A stretch of DNA of 64,000 nt from Allantophomopsis cytisporea (Eukaryota > Ascomycota > Leotiomycetes > Phacidiales > Phacidiaceae): contig CP103023.1 of NCBI GenBank assembly GCA_024752435.1, forward strand, positions 1,736,001 through 1,800,000. Direction: 5' to 3'. Under the pieces are notes generated by a model. It was not told where the DNA came from. It saw nothing but the letters and a program-made list of their open reading frames with translations, and did no database searches. The stretch's first letter is position 1. Each line of letters starts with the position of its first letter. Shown here piece by piece: positions 35,128-45,992 of this stretch. The translations under genes and the position numbers were made by a program.

Positions 35128-37509
35128 CTATTCAATCTGACCTGCGACCTCCCTAACCTGATTTATGTGCCACATCGTCACGTCATCGGCTTCGAGATCC
35201 TCGGGGCAATATAAGATGTCGTCTAGTTTGAAGTCATTTTGGATTCCTAATGCTTGTCCATGACATGTAATGAGCAGCTTGTAAATGACATTTCTCTGCT
35301 TCTCAACAAGCTTTGTAAGTCGGTGCACAAGGGCTTGTGCGACTTTTTCATTGGCGATGACTCGTAAAAGCTGAGCTCATCCAATGCAATGATAATGACT
35401 GATCTAGGGCGCAGCTGGTGTTCCACCAGGGTTTCAAAGAGCTTGTAAAGTTTTCGGAAGTCATGGTTTGAGATCTCATGCATGTCTCTATCATCGAGGA
35501 ATGAGAGGTCGAAAGGTATATTTTTGGCCATCATCTGAGTTAGGAATTGGCCCAAAAGGCTGACCATAAGCTTCTGTGACGTGTCATCTGCTTCTGTATG
35601 ATAAGAACAGAAGTATTTGATAGTGTATGCAGAAATTCTGTCCGGGATTGCGTTTGCCATTTCGGTCACGACTAGACTCAGCGGTGAGAATGGCTCTGCA
35701 GACTCTAGATCTGCACAACCATTGATCAGAAGACTTCGTGAGTCGTTATCAGCAAACCATCTTCGGAAGCTGTCAACTTGTACCATATAAGCAGCTCTTG
35801 CTTGGGAAGAGTCTTCAAGCGATGCCCTAAAGTCAAGAACAGTCGCAAGATCGTTTTCAACGACCTTTTGATCAAAACCGAGAATACTGACAATGTTAGT
35901 TGCCATGGCAGAACTCACTGTATTCGTTACTACCGCGACAAAGGTAGTTTGTCATGTGTAAACTTACATCGGGGCGACGGTGCTCTCTCTGAGCGAGTAT
36001 CTTCATAGATCAAAAGTTGTCCTTGTTGTGTAAGCTGTCCGTGGCGGGGAGACCCTGTTTGGTAAGGAGTGTTTTCTTGGTTCTTTTTGACTGTATTTGG
36101 ATTTTGATCTTTAGAGATTTGTAGACTTTCAGATGAAACACTCACCACTTCCGGGATAGTTGAAATAAGGGCTTCTGATCAGAAGCGTATAGATTTCCTG
36201 GCAAACGCCATATGAGTTATCTTGTCCTGCTAATATTTGCTGATTGTTTTTGTCCATATTCGCTGTAAGTGAAGCTAAGCACTGCATAGCTTCGTCCTTG
36301 ATCCTGTCAGAATGTTTCCTGACGTTCTCGATGCTCTTTTCCAAGTCAGATTTGTAGGAGCTTTGTTGTAATATAGGCTCCCAAGCCTTTCCTGCCAGTC
36401 CATTTAGTTATATCTCATCCGATGGATATGCAGAACTCACGGAAAGAACTCTCTGCGAAACATTGCACGATATGAATAAGTGCTTTTAATACAGCCATAT
36501 AGAGATCGAACGTCTTTCGCTTCAGAAACGCAGCCCGATGATCCTTGTAGATGTTGACGTATGATTTTGCGTTTGTTATCATCTCTGGAATATCGACCAA
36601 GGAAGTAAAGATGATATCTTCAACCTTTACGAACCGACCGGCAGCCTACATAATATAAGAACATGAGGAGCTTACTCTTAGAACTTTACTAACACCAACT
36701 AAGAGTTTGAAGACACCACATATCCTTGAATCTTGTATCAGTGAACTGTTGAGGTGTTGAATAGAGAAGCTTACGCTGCTCCATAATCGCCTGACGGAAG
36801 CAAGCCCAACCAAGCCTCAAGCCTCAAATGTTTCGGAACATTGTCCAACTTTTTCAATGCAGCTATGTGCGTTTGATGAGGCGTTTGATGATGCGTTTGT
36901 AGAAATCTTGAAGCTTTGAGCGGTGGCATTGACTTCGGATATAACATAAATCCAATGGCAATTTCGTGGACTGAGCTGGAGATGTCCTCCTTTGCTTTTC
37001 TTGTTGATTTTCGCTTGAGCTTTCTCTACAAGTCCAAAAAGCTTCTTCAAATCTGCTTCTGCTTGCTGCCATAATTCTCGACTATAAGATGTGAGAAAAG
37101 TAGGTCTTAGATTTATGGATACGTATACCTGATCTGTTGCTGCCGAAAGGCCTCATCTGATGATACGAATTCATCCAGTTCCTCTGTATATGTGCAAATA
37201 TTGTTATCTTGTGGTAAAAGAACCCTGTTTTTAACAAATGCTGCAGCATCATTTGCGGATCTTCGATTCAGTAGCTTAATCCTCTTGCTCTGCAGGTTGT
37301 TGGATATTGTATCTCTCAAGTTCTGAATGCAATACAAAGTCAAGATAACAACCAAGTAAATGGAATGTATAATCATAGAAAGTACGCCCAAGATTCTCTA
37401 GAACACGTAATAAGGCTGTTGTCAAAAAAGGATGTGTAAATGCATTGAAACTTGCTGTGGGCGTGGAATTAATCCTTACATGATAAATTGACAGTGTTGG
37501 GATAGCCAA
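35128..37509 (-). pseudogene. disrupted STAND/NLR-like NTPase gene
   Basis: Pieces of one protein lie in order along this strand. There is an N-terminal fungal helical region (RSANDAAAFVKNRVLLPQD, EELDEFVSSDEAFRQQQI, ELWQQAEADLKKLFGLVEK). Next comes GLLPSGDYGAA joined by an intron to ICGVFKLLVG and then AAGRFVKVEDIIFTSL. A helical linker follows, then a NACHT/STAND-like segment (SFRRWFADNDSRSLLINGCAD, FCSYHTEADD, Walker-B-like VIIIALDE) and a tail ending at 35128. Five or six ordinary introns connect them. Two breaks do not: a perfect 7-bp tandem duplication at 36812-36825 shifts the frame just before the GLLPSGDYG motif, and a one-base frame change lies at about 35344-35385. No GKS/T-type Walker A is seen, which can be normal for such families. 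The 5' end is unresolved. An assembly error is the main alternative to a true pseudogene. Confidence 0.72.
36812..36825 (-). repeat. 7-bp perfect tandem duplication (AAGCCTC x2)
   Basis: Two adjacent identical copies of AAGCCTC (GAGGCTT on the coding strand) inside the STAND-like gene. Reading with both copies gives a stop two codons later; the frame of the conserved stretch downstream is offset by exactly one extra copy. Confidence 0.9.
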
Positions 37510-38026
37510 GGTGTTACGGTGCCATCGAATACCTGTAATTATAACATATCAAGCTGACTGAATCAGCTACACGCCTCGTTCTTGATGTATTGGGAGATGC
37601 CCCCCACCTGTGGACTACCATTACTTTGGATATTTAGATGTGACAAGGCTGGCGGGTGAATACATAAGCGACACGAATAATCTGGACAGTGATATGCAAG
37701 AGCGCTTTTGCAACTATCGAACGGGCCTTTCTAAATCACAAAAGCTGATGTCGGCTCTCAGCCCCAAATCCTTTTGATAGCTTACTCTTCTTACAATATT
37801 TGTTAGATCGACTGATGAACGCCCCTCTCCCAAGTATTGTTCACCTGCATCATTATCTTGATATTCTTACAGTGGTTGGACTAGCCGATATAGTTTTCTG
37901 GAGGCTCCTTCTCGTATGACTAACGAGTCTGCTCATTTGTTAAGACAAATAAAGGCTATCATACCTGAGAAAGCCTTGTTAAGTTATATTGTCTGAGGTA
38001 ATCTTACCTCGCTCGCGTTATACGGG
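37510..38026. other. divergent intergenic region between the STAND-like and AAA genes
   Basis: About 0.5 kb, AT-rich, between the apparent 5' ends of the two divergent genes. Part of it may hold the unresolved first exon of the STAND-like gene. Confidence 0.5.
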
Positions 38027-41000
38027 ATGTCTTCACCAAAGTCTCCAATCTTCGTTCCAAATGAGCCTCCTACACAGCCAATTGCCCAGAAAAGCCTATT
38101 GGAGGCTTCTGCTTCTCCGGACGCTGAAAATGAGTCACTGACTCCAGGACCTTCTGATCTACTCGCGACAAACCGAAGCGTTTCAACAAATATCGAAGAA
38201 GGTGCCGGTAAACAGTGTAGGTCTTGTCTGATCTTGCAAGTGCTATTCTCAACGACAATGAGAATAATGATCAAATCTCACAGTTGATTAAAAAAGATAT
38301 AAGTAGTTTACCTGGAAATATGGATGGAACCAGCTCAGAAAAAGACAAGTATAGCACTCGGGCTATGCAGGCGATGTTCTATTTCTCCTTGAGTGAGAAA
38401 AGACTTGCCAACATGGAGGAAGAAGTCAAGAAGTTGCGAGAAGGAGATTCACCTTACCCCCGAACTGAGGTCAAAGCCAAAGAGGAGGGACTATCCAGTC
38501 TTCCTACACGAGCTCTGCATTCACCTCCAGGAGAATTCAAGGTCAACCTTGAGTCAGCATCTATCCCAGAATCAGAATTACCTGCGCTTGAAGGCTTGGT
38601 TCCAGAATACGAAGCCATAAATTGGTCACATCCCCAAGACAAGGTTACAGACGATACTTCCAGCGAAAACAATATATCTGAATCCGACTCGGTGCGACCA
38701 AATACTATTCACTATTCTCCGGAGAAGTTACGAATTCGTTGTCGAGCATTGATAAATTGGTTAAGTATTATCACGGACAACGAAGAATTTCGCTCTTTCG
38801 CAAATCTCCCTCAAAAGCACACTGCGAAGTCATCACTGGTAATTTTAAGACCGTTCAAGATTCTGGTGACATTTGAGGAAGAGATAAGACGGGAATTCAA
38901 AGTGCTTGAACAGAAAGTTACAGAAGAAAACCAGGAATCTAGCTCTGCTTCAAAAGAAAAGGATTTACTCGAGGATGCAAAGCTTCTAATGCAATTCCTC
39001 AATGTTGATCTTAAATCAACCTTTAATTTACGGCGAGATATATCCAATGGGACAGCTACACACATCTCATATGGAGATTTATGGCATCTTTTCCAGCTTG
39101 GCGACCTTGTCGTACATCAGAACGACAAATATCGCCTCCTTAAAGTTATCAAATGCACAGTGAGTATACATCAGCAGTCAAAATCTCTAGTAGCTAACAG
39201 TGCCAGGGTGGACGTGAGCCTCTTGTTCATGAAATGCCATTCTTTCCATCGAAGCGGCCTATTACTGCTGTCAGTTGCTCTATCGTAGATTGTTCTAACC
39301 TCGAATTTGACGGAGAGGGTTATTTTTCCTCAGGCAGGATTGCGTTGAGAATCTCCAAGTAAGATACTGCTTCACTTTTATACTATGATGTAGGATATGT
39401 TTTGACGTAAGAGAAGTTATGAAGGCCTCGAGCGGATAAACTCGTTGTATGCGTACCCTATACGGTTTCATGAGAACCATACCACATGGGAGGCGGGTAT
39501 TGTGAAGCGGGGCGAGACTTACTTACAATTGACGAAATCGTCATTCATCCATAAGATTTATACAGGGAAAACCATGGATAATCCGCTAGAAGAAGTGAGC
39601 ATCAGGACAAATATCCAAATTCCAGCTAACAATTTTCTCAGATTGATTCGCAAGTAATAGTCGATATAAGTCTTGCAGTAAATAGGAATCCAACATGGAA
39701 GTCCTCTCCTGGATTAGATGATTCTATCCTAACCGCTCCAGACCTGCGTGAGACTCAAATACCAACTATATGCGATCATGAATCGGCTCTTGAAGGCTGT
39801 AAGTGTATTAATCCCGCCAATCCTCTAATTTCTTGTTAGATAATTCACAACTAGGTCATGGCGGTGACATTATTCATAAAGATCTGGCTTGGGATAGACT
39901 GCTTGTGCAGGAGTATCTCAACACTAATCGCCACAAATTCTTTTTTAGGAATGCCGATGATCTAGATGAAAAAGACAAGTACTTGTTGCCAAACTTCGTC
40001 TATGGACTCATACTCCGAAGCAGAAAATGGGGTGTGTATTCAAATTCTTTATTTGTTTAGTATGAATCTTTATCAACAATAAAGTTGCATGTGGAAAAAC
40101 TCTCATCGGTCAAATTTGAGAGCAATTTCGATAGCTTAATACTGTACGTTTCCAAGATCTTGACAATAGGATGAAGACGATGCTTACGTATTTCTAGCCC
40201 ACAAGGACATCAAGAGACATTAAAAGCGCTAGTACGGAATCACTCGAAGGCAGAAAGTGCGGTGATAGAAGCTACATCAAAGATCGGAGCCGCAATGGAT
40301 ATTGTTCCAGGCAAAGGTAAGCTCTTCAAGACTGTTATATATGCATACTTACCGGAAGTAGGCAAAGGTCTCATCATATTGTTGCATGGTGAACCAGGTA
40401 TATTGAGTGAACATGAAGAATTAAACTGAGTTTCTGATGATATGTAGGAGTTGCAAAAGCTTCGACCGCTGAATGCGTTGCAGATCTTACTCACTGTCCG
40501 TTGTTCCCTATAACTTGTGGAGATGTAGGCGAGACACCTTTGGAAGTACAGGACAGCCTGGACAAGAACTTCCAGATGGCACATAAATGGGGTTGTGTAC
40601 TTCTCTTAGATGAAGCAGAGTAAGTACAGCTTGTGCAATGTAGGAGATATACGCAAGTGTCAGTACTAATGTGATTTCAGTGTTTTCCTAGCTAAGAGGT
40701 AATTTCTTTCATTTTTGTAAGGTTCGACTCGACTCATTTCCCATCATAGGGATAAAAAAGATCCGAGAAGAAATGCTATTGTAAGCATTTTTCTGCGTAC
40801 CTTAGAATACTACAGCGTAAGATATTTCGTTCAATCCAACATACTATATCTAATGCTTATAGGGAATACTGTTTCTAACCACTAATCGCGTGGGATCTTT
40901 TGATCAAGCGTTCAAGTCACGAATCTACTTGAGTCTGCTTTTCCCCAAACTCGATATAGACGCAACCATCTTCTTGTACAGAGTACTCTTAAAGCGTACG

Positions 41001-41681
41001 AGACGCGAGCAGGAGAACTCGAAAACGAAAGACTTTAGGATCAAAGATGAAGCAATTATCGATTTTGCAAGAAAGCACTACGCAGGTCTTGAAACCCAGG
41101 GGTTAAGTCCTTGGAATGGACGGTACACTATTGGCCTCTCAAGTATTACTCACGTATTTGAACGCTAAATAACTGAGCAGACAAATTCGCAATGCATTCC
41201 AGACTGCTATTGCGCTCGTAGAATACGAAGCGCGACAATCAAGAGCAAAGAAACCCACTTTAGGGAAGAGCATTTCAAGACTGTGGCGGAAGCTTCTGAG
41301 CAGTTTGATCTTTACCTGCACAAAACCTTGAAGGGGGCAGATGGCGACATACCTATGAGGGAGGGAATGCGATTCGATGAGTATGGAAGACCAGAGAATG
41401 TTCGGAAGCAGAAATCGGCGAAACCAAATATGAAGTTGCAGTCTGGCCGATGGGATGACTCTGATAGTACCGAGTCATCTGAATCAGAAGAGAGCGACTC
41501 GAGTAAAGATGATGATGATGAGAGCGATTATACTGGTAACCAAAAGGTTGGAAAGGGCAAAGGCACTGCAGTCTCTGAGCAGTCGACAACCTCGTCGAAG
41601 GGAAAAAGTGGCGACACCGACGAGGCGTCATTTCAAGAGTACTTGAAGTGGAAGAAGGAACAAAAGAAATCCAAGAGATAA
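38027..41681 (+). CDS. fungal AAA ATPase, frame-broken near the C-terminus
   Basis: Member of the fungal AAA ATPases with a long N-terminal (DUF7025-like) region. About 14 exons can be followed. Those from ~38284 to 41122 join in phase (junctions at 39159/39207, 39358/39417, 39594/39642, 39798/39840, 40033/40085, 40143/40198, 40316/40362, 40397/40448, 40619/40681, 40698/40750, 40816/40863, 41122/41181). Motifs: EKRLANMEEEVKKL coiled coil, the AAA core with a degenerate Walker A (HGEPGVAKAST), intact Walker B (CVLLLDEADVFLAKR), sensor (FLTTNR), arginine region (FKSRIYLSLLFPKLD) and lid (GRQIRNAFQTAIALVEYE), then an acidic Ser/Asp tail. Between 41241 and 41275 the lid frame and the EEHFKTVAEAS frame differ by one base with no usable intron. 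The N-terminal join around 38180-38284 is also unclear. It may be decaying or mis-sequenced; substrates are unknown. Confidence 0.7.
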
Positions 41682-42604
41682 AGCGAGTATAGGAGTTTGT
41701 TATTCATGGAATCAATTTACTCATCAGATCTGGTCTCAAGATCCGTTTAAGCCAAATGACGGACTACTATAGTATTCTGAGACCTGAAGCCACGCGATTT
41801 GACATGTTGTAGGGAAATTTTTCATGCCATTTAAGATACAACTACTGCCTCAAAGTTAGAGTAGAGCATGATCGTCGCGTAATCTCTCTTTGTGTATGTA
41901 TATGTTAACCTATTTACGAGCGGAAATTGACTGACGTGCAAATACAAGTAATTCTTAATTGATTGAAGAACACACTTCTTCAATCATGACTAGATGTCAC
42001 CCATGAGAGCACATGCAATCCATGTGCGGCATAAATACGGCACTGTTGGTGCCCTTGTGAACAATATCTATGCGCTCACTATAAAAGTTGCTATGCTGAC
42101 CAGCCACTATGGAGTTAGTTTGAGCGGGTAAGATTATATGGCGTTCGATATTTCTTTTGGAGTGCTTAATTACAAGCAGATAGAGGTCAGAGAGTCATCC
42201 AACCGACAGCTATAATCTGGGGCTTCTCTTATTGAATCCTGGGGCCTGTGTAATATAATGAGGCTTACCCTCAGTGAAAAGCCTCTTGAAAGCTTTATCA
42301 ATATACAAGGCATTTGCACTGAATAGCCTTTGCCCATCGTTTGAAGAATCCATCTTGTTTGAAATCCTTCGAATACGCCACGATTCGACCATGGCGTGTT
42401 TGTCTTCCGTAAGACTAATTGATGGGTGTTGAAGGTGTGCGGATCATTGTCAAGACTGCACGAGCTATTAGCGCTTCTTGATTAGAATGACGGATGGAGA
42501 CTAGGATGATTAAATAAAGATGAAGGATCAGCAAATGCTGGGCTAGCTACGAAAATGTATTTATATTAATGCTTTATTAAGGTATTCTATTTGCAATTGT
42601 AAGT
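41682..42604. other. intergenic, convergent 3' region
   Basis: AT-rich spacer between the AAA gene and the next minus-strand gene. No gene is seen; the minus-strand frame at 42210-42392 is short and unsupported. Confidence 0.5.
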
Positions 42605-43966
42605 TCAACCCTGAATATCCCATCCGTCTGGTGTAAATACAAACCCTTCAGTCCAGAAGTAACCTTCGTACATCGAATGGAACTTGGGGACGGTACCAGT
42701 CTTCGTGTAGCCCCTCGACATATCATGTAACTTTCTTCTTTCCAGAAGCTTCTTGTCCATGACTCTGAAGGGTTGTACTCTCTTAATCCTCTTCGTCCTA
42801 TGACCAGGCCTGGGAAGCGAATCTACCTCAAGTGAAAAGTGGACCTCAACTTCAGTTGGGACTTGGAGGGTAGCAACACCTCCGGCCCTCTCCCAAGCTT
42901 TCTTACCTCTCACGGCCATCTCAGAAAGGCTCCTTTTTCTACGAAGGGTGAAGTTGGGTTCTGAACTAGGCGTCTCATAGTCGAGGGTATCAAACCTCTT
43001 CCGGCTCCTGGAAGCTGCATATTCGGGAATCACAAGGGTATATCTCCTCCAAGCAACCAATCTATCCCAGAGAGCTACCGTCTCCTTCTCAACCCACCTC
43101 TGGTGACGCTTACCTTCTTCAGGGAAAAGACGCTTTGCCTCCCACATGGGGCCACCTGGCGGATGGCGACGACCACGGGCCTGGAAAACGTGTTCGTACA
43201 AATGTGAATCTACTGGAGATATCTGGAATATATGCTGCGTGCGGGCTAATGAATAAGCTGCCATGCCTCGGGGTGGTACCAGCAGGGTATTGCGAACAGA
43301 ATTTTCCGCAACGCCCTTGAGCTGCGATGCTGCATCTGCGACCATGCAACCAAAGTCATTGTGTCTCTGCAAGAAAGCGAAAAATGCTCTCGCCCACGCT
43401 TCGTTGAGCACAGTTCCCGTGTTATCTATCTTACGGAGCCGATCCACAAGCTGGAAATAATCGCGGTTCCAGTGCGCACAAATCGTGGCAAGTAGTGATT
43501 CGGAAGCAGTCATGTCTGGAATTTCCCAGCCCAGACGCGTCACAATCTCTAATGCAGAGGCAGATGAAACGACTGAGGAGGTCCTTGATGAGTGAGGCGA
43601 GTCTGATCTTTCATGGGACAATAGAGGAGCAGGCTCATCATCTATATTGCCGCCCGCCAAGTACTCATCGGCGTCGAAGATGACCTCGCCTGCCCTCTCA
43701 GAGACGCCTTCTTGGCCGTAGGTTTCTGGCGAATCTGCAAGTTGATAACTGTGCCAATCAGATTGATCACCATTGTCTTCTGAATCTGAGCCGAAAGGCT
43801 TTTTGGCTTTTGGAACGCCATAAGAATTACCTGAACTACTACTTCTTGATGAAGGAAGAATAATGAGATCATCACTTACTATGGTTGTTGGTAGGTGTTG
43901 TGCATTTTCGGATTGGATGTCTTGGGCATTGCCCGAGCCGGCTTGGGGAATGTGAGGTTTAGACAT
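42605..43966 (-). CDS. hypothetical protein, 453 residues, intronless
   Basis: I do not recognise it. The single open frame from ATG 43966 to TGA 42605 is uninterrupted. Residues 1-130 are disordered, rich in Ser/Asp/Gly. From about 135 the sequence becomes helical and well mixed (ALEIVTRLGWEIPDM, ICAHWNRDYFQLVDRLRKID, AWARAFFAFLQRHNDFG). A basic C-terminal third follows with possible nuclear localisation clusters (RRKRSLSEM, GHRTKRIKRVQPF, KKLLERRKLHDMSRG) and an aromatic end (YEGYFWTEGFVF). Neither a signal peptide nor a membrane helix is present. A nuclear or structural role is possible, but the sequence gives no function. It stands alone, with long AT-rich flanks. Confidence 0.75.
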   Translation of the reverse strand: MSKPHIPQAGSGNAQDIQSENAQHLPTTIVSDDLIILPSSRSSSSGNSYGVPKAKKPFGSDSEDNGDQSDWHSYQLADSPETYGQEGVSERAGEVIFDADEYLAGGNIDDEPAPLLSHERSDSPHSSRTSSVVSSASALEIVTRLGWEIPDMTASESLLATICAHWNRDYFQLVDRLRKIDNTGTVLNEAWARAFFAFLQRHNDFGCMVADAASQLKGVAENSVRNTLLVPPRGMAAYSLARTQHIFQISPVDSHLYEHVFQARGRRHPPGGPMWEAKRLFPEEGKRHQRWVEKETVALWDRLVAWRRYTLVIPEYAASRSRKRFDTLDYETPSSEPNFTLRRKRSLSEMAVRGKKAWERAGGVATLQVPTEVEVHFSLEVDSLPRPGHRTKRIKRVQPFRVMDKKLLERRKLHDMSRGYTKTGTVPKFHSMYEGYFWTEGFVFTPDGWDIQG

Positions 43967-45992
43967 TATGCGAGTTCGTCGCTATTGATGTGAAGATGTA
44001 TAAGTAAAAAAGATGTTTAGTCAGTGCTGTATGATTAAATGCTTTCCTGTGCAAATGAGAGTCTGATGAATCTGCTCCTGATTGAAGTGGACATTTATAG
44101 TCGGGAAACAAAGCCTTTTTTTGTTAAGAACTTTTACGAAGTGCTTTGATAAAGCACATAATAGCATTGTTCTGAAACAAAGAAACCTTACACACAGGAG
44201 CAGATGATCAATACAACGAACAAGTTTGTCTTTGTTTTAGGTTATGTATAATAAAGAAGCCCATACATAAAAATAGAATAGACTCCAAGGTCTTTGTTCA
44301 AGAGGCTCTCATGATTCGAAATCCTTATTGTAGTAAGGCATCATGTTTCTGCACAGGCTCTGAAAGTAGAACGAGAGTAGCATCACCAGTCCTAGCAGTA
44401 ATAAACAATCTATGGTTCTCATATATGAGTATGCTCACATAGTTCCTTCAGGCCATGAATCAAGGAGAATACCCAGAACAAGACACGACCCAATAGCCGG
44501 CTCTCCCACATCAACCAAAGACATCAGCACAACACGCAACGTAACAAGGACATGATTCACCACAACCAAAGATGCCGAGGGAAAAACCACAATGGTAAGG
44601 TCAAGTCGTCGGTATCTCGGGTCGCCACCACTCCACTTCCCCAACATCTTAGATTAGATTAGATCGCACCATGCGATTGCCTCTGTCTGCACGCACTCAG
44701 GAGCCTAATCATTAAGGTCGATGGTATCGTACATTCTCTGGTAAGGTGCCTGATCTCAAGACGCAAGTCCTATAGTACCTAGCGAGTAGAATTCGAGGGG
44801 CATGAATAAAAGAGTGCAGAGTAGTGAGGTGAACGACCCAGGCAGAAGTAGTGGCTCGCAAATATGCGTGCTAACACTAGATGTGAATTATGCTAAGATA
44901 TGCACGAGAGATGGATGCATAGTGCAAGACACGATTAAGCTGGAGGGAGATGCTGTATTAAGGAGGAGAGGTGATGGATGGAAAGACACGATAGAGTAAG
45001 GACCTTGGACACGGCTCAAGCTTGTGCTCGTTCGCGCTGAGGCCTCGGCATGGATGGCAACGGCTATTTCCAGAAGGCGGAGGGATGGATATATTCGGAA
45101 GAGATGCGGCCATCTCAGCACAATGTCTCATCTATTCACAGACCACATGTCTTAGCTATTAACGGATGAACTTCACTTCAGCGCGGCAGGCAGGAAAATC
45201 GGATGATTGATTGAATGTTTTGTCATAAGTTTTGCCGGTACAGCGAACCCCATCTGTATGAGAGGGGCGGCACAAGGTACGGTTGAGTTCTAAGACTAGC
45301 TACACAGGTTCCGATGGATGCGAATGCCCATCACCATGCAAATTTTTTTATTTTAGATTTGGATTGCCAATGTCACTCAGAACATGCAAGCATGGACCCT
45401 CTCGAACGAGGTCCAGAAGACACAAAGTAGTCTATCCTCCTCCATTGGACACGCTGAGTCCCACTCATCCCGCCCCAAATGTTCCAGTCCGGAATACCGT
45501 ATCATTAAGAACCGCCGTTGAAAAATAATCAACAAACCACCCCGCGCACGCATACACCCAGAAAATAACATGTCGACGAAGCCCTGTCTGGACTACATCG
45601 GGCGAGTCCGCCAAGTCCGAACTCATGCAAATAAGAAGAATGGAAGCAAATATGCTGCACAGAAGCGACTGCAAGTGCCCGTCTGGAATTGTGATCTATC
45701 ATGATCTCGCAATGTAATGTAGAAAGAAGCCGCTCAAATTGCTCGAATGTGTAGCATAGGAAAGAAAAATCGTTCATAAAGATGGGCCCAAGGTGGGTCC
45801 GGTAAGAAGTGAAATCAATGGTAGTATGCACAGGTTGCCCCAGCGTATGTCGTCGAGGCCGTGAGTGGAGTTTCATGAGCCTTGTAGCATCATGGTCGTA
45901 AAGTGGAGTGTATCGCAACAAGCAAAGCTATAATGACTCAAGTTTGTGTGTAGATTGATAGCTAGCAAACAATATAAGTTTTAGTTGTAAAT
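43967..45992. other. intergenic, no gene found
   Basis: About 2 kb between two minus-strand genes. The open frames are short and on both strands (for example 45529-45921 minus), without protein-like character. Confidence 0.55.
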
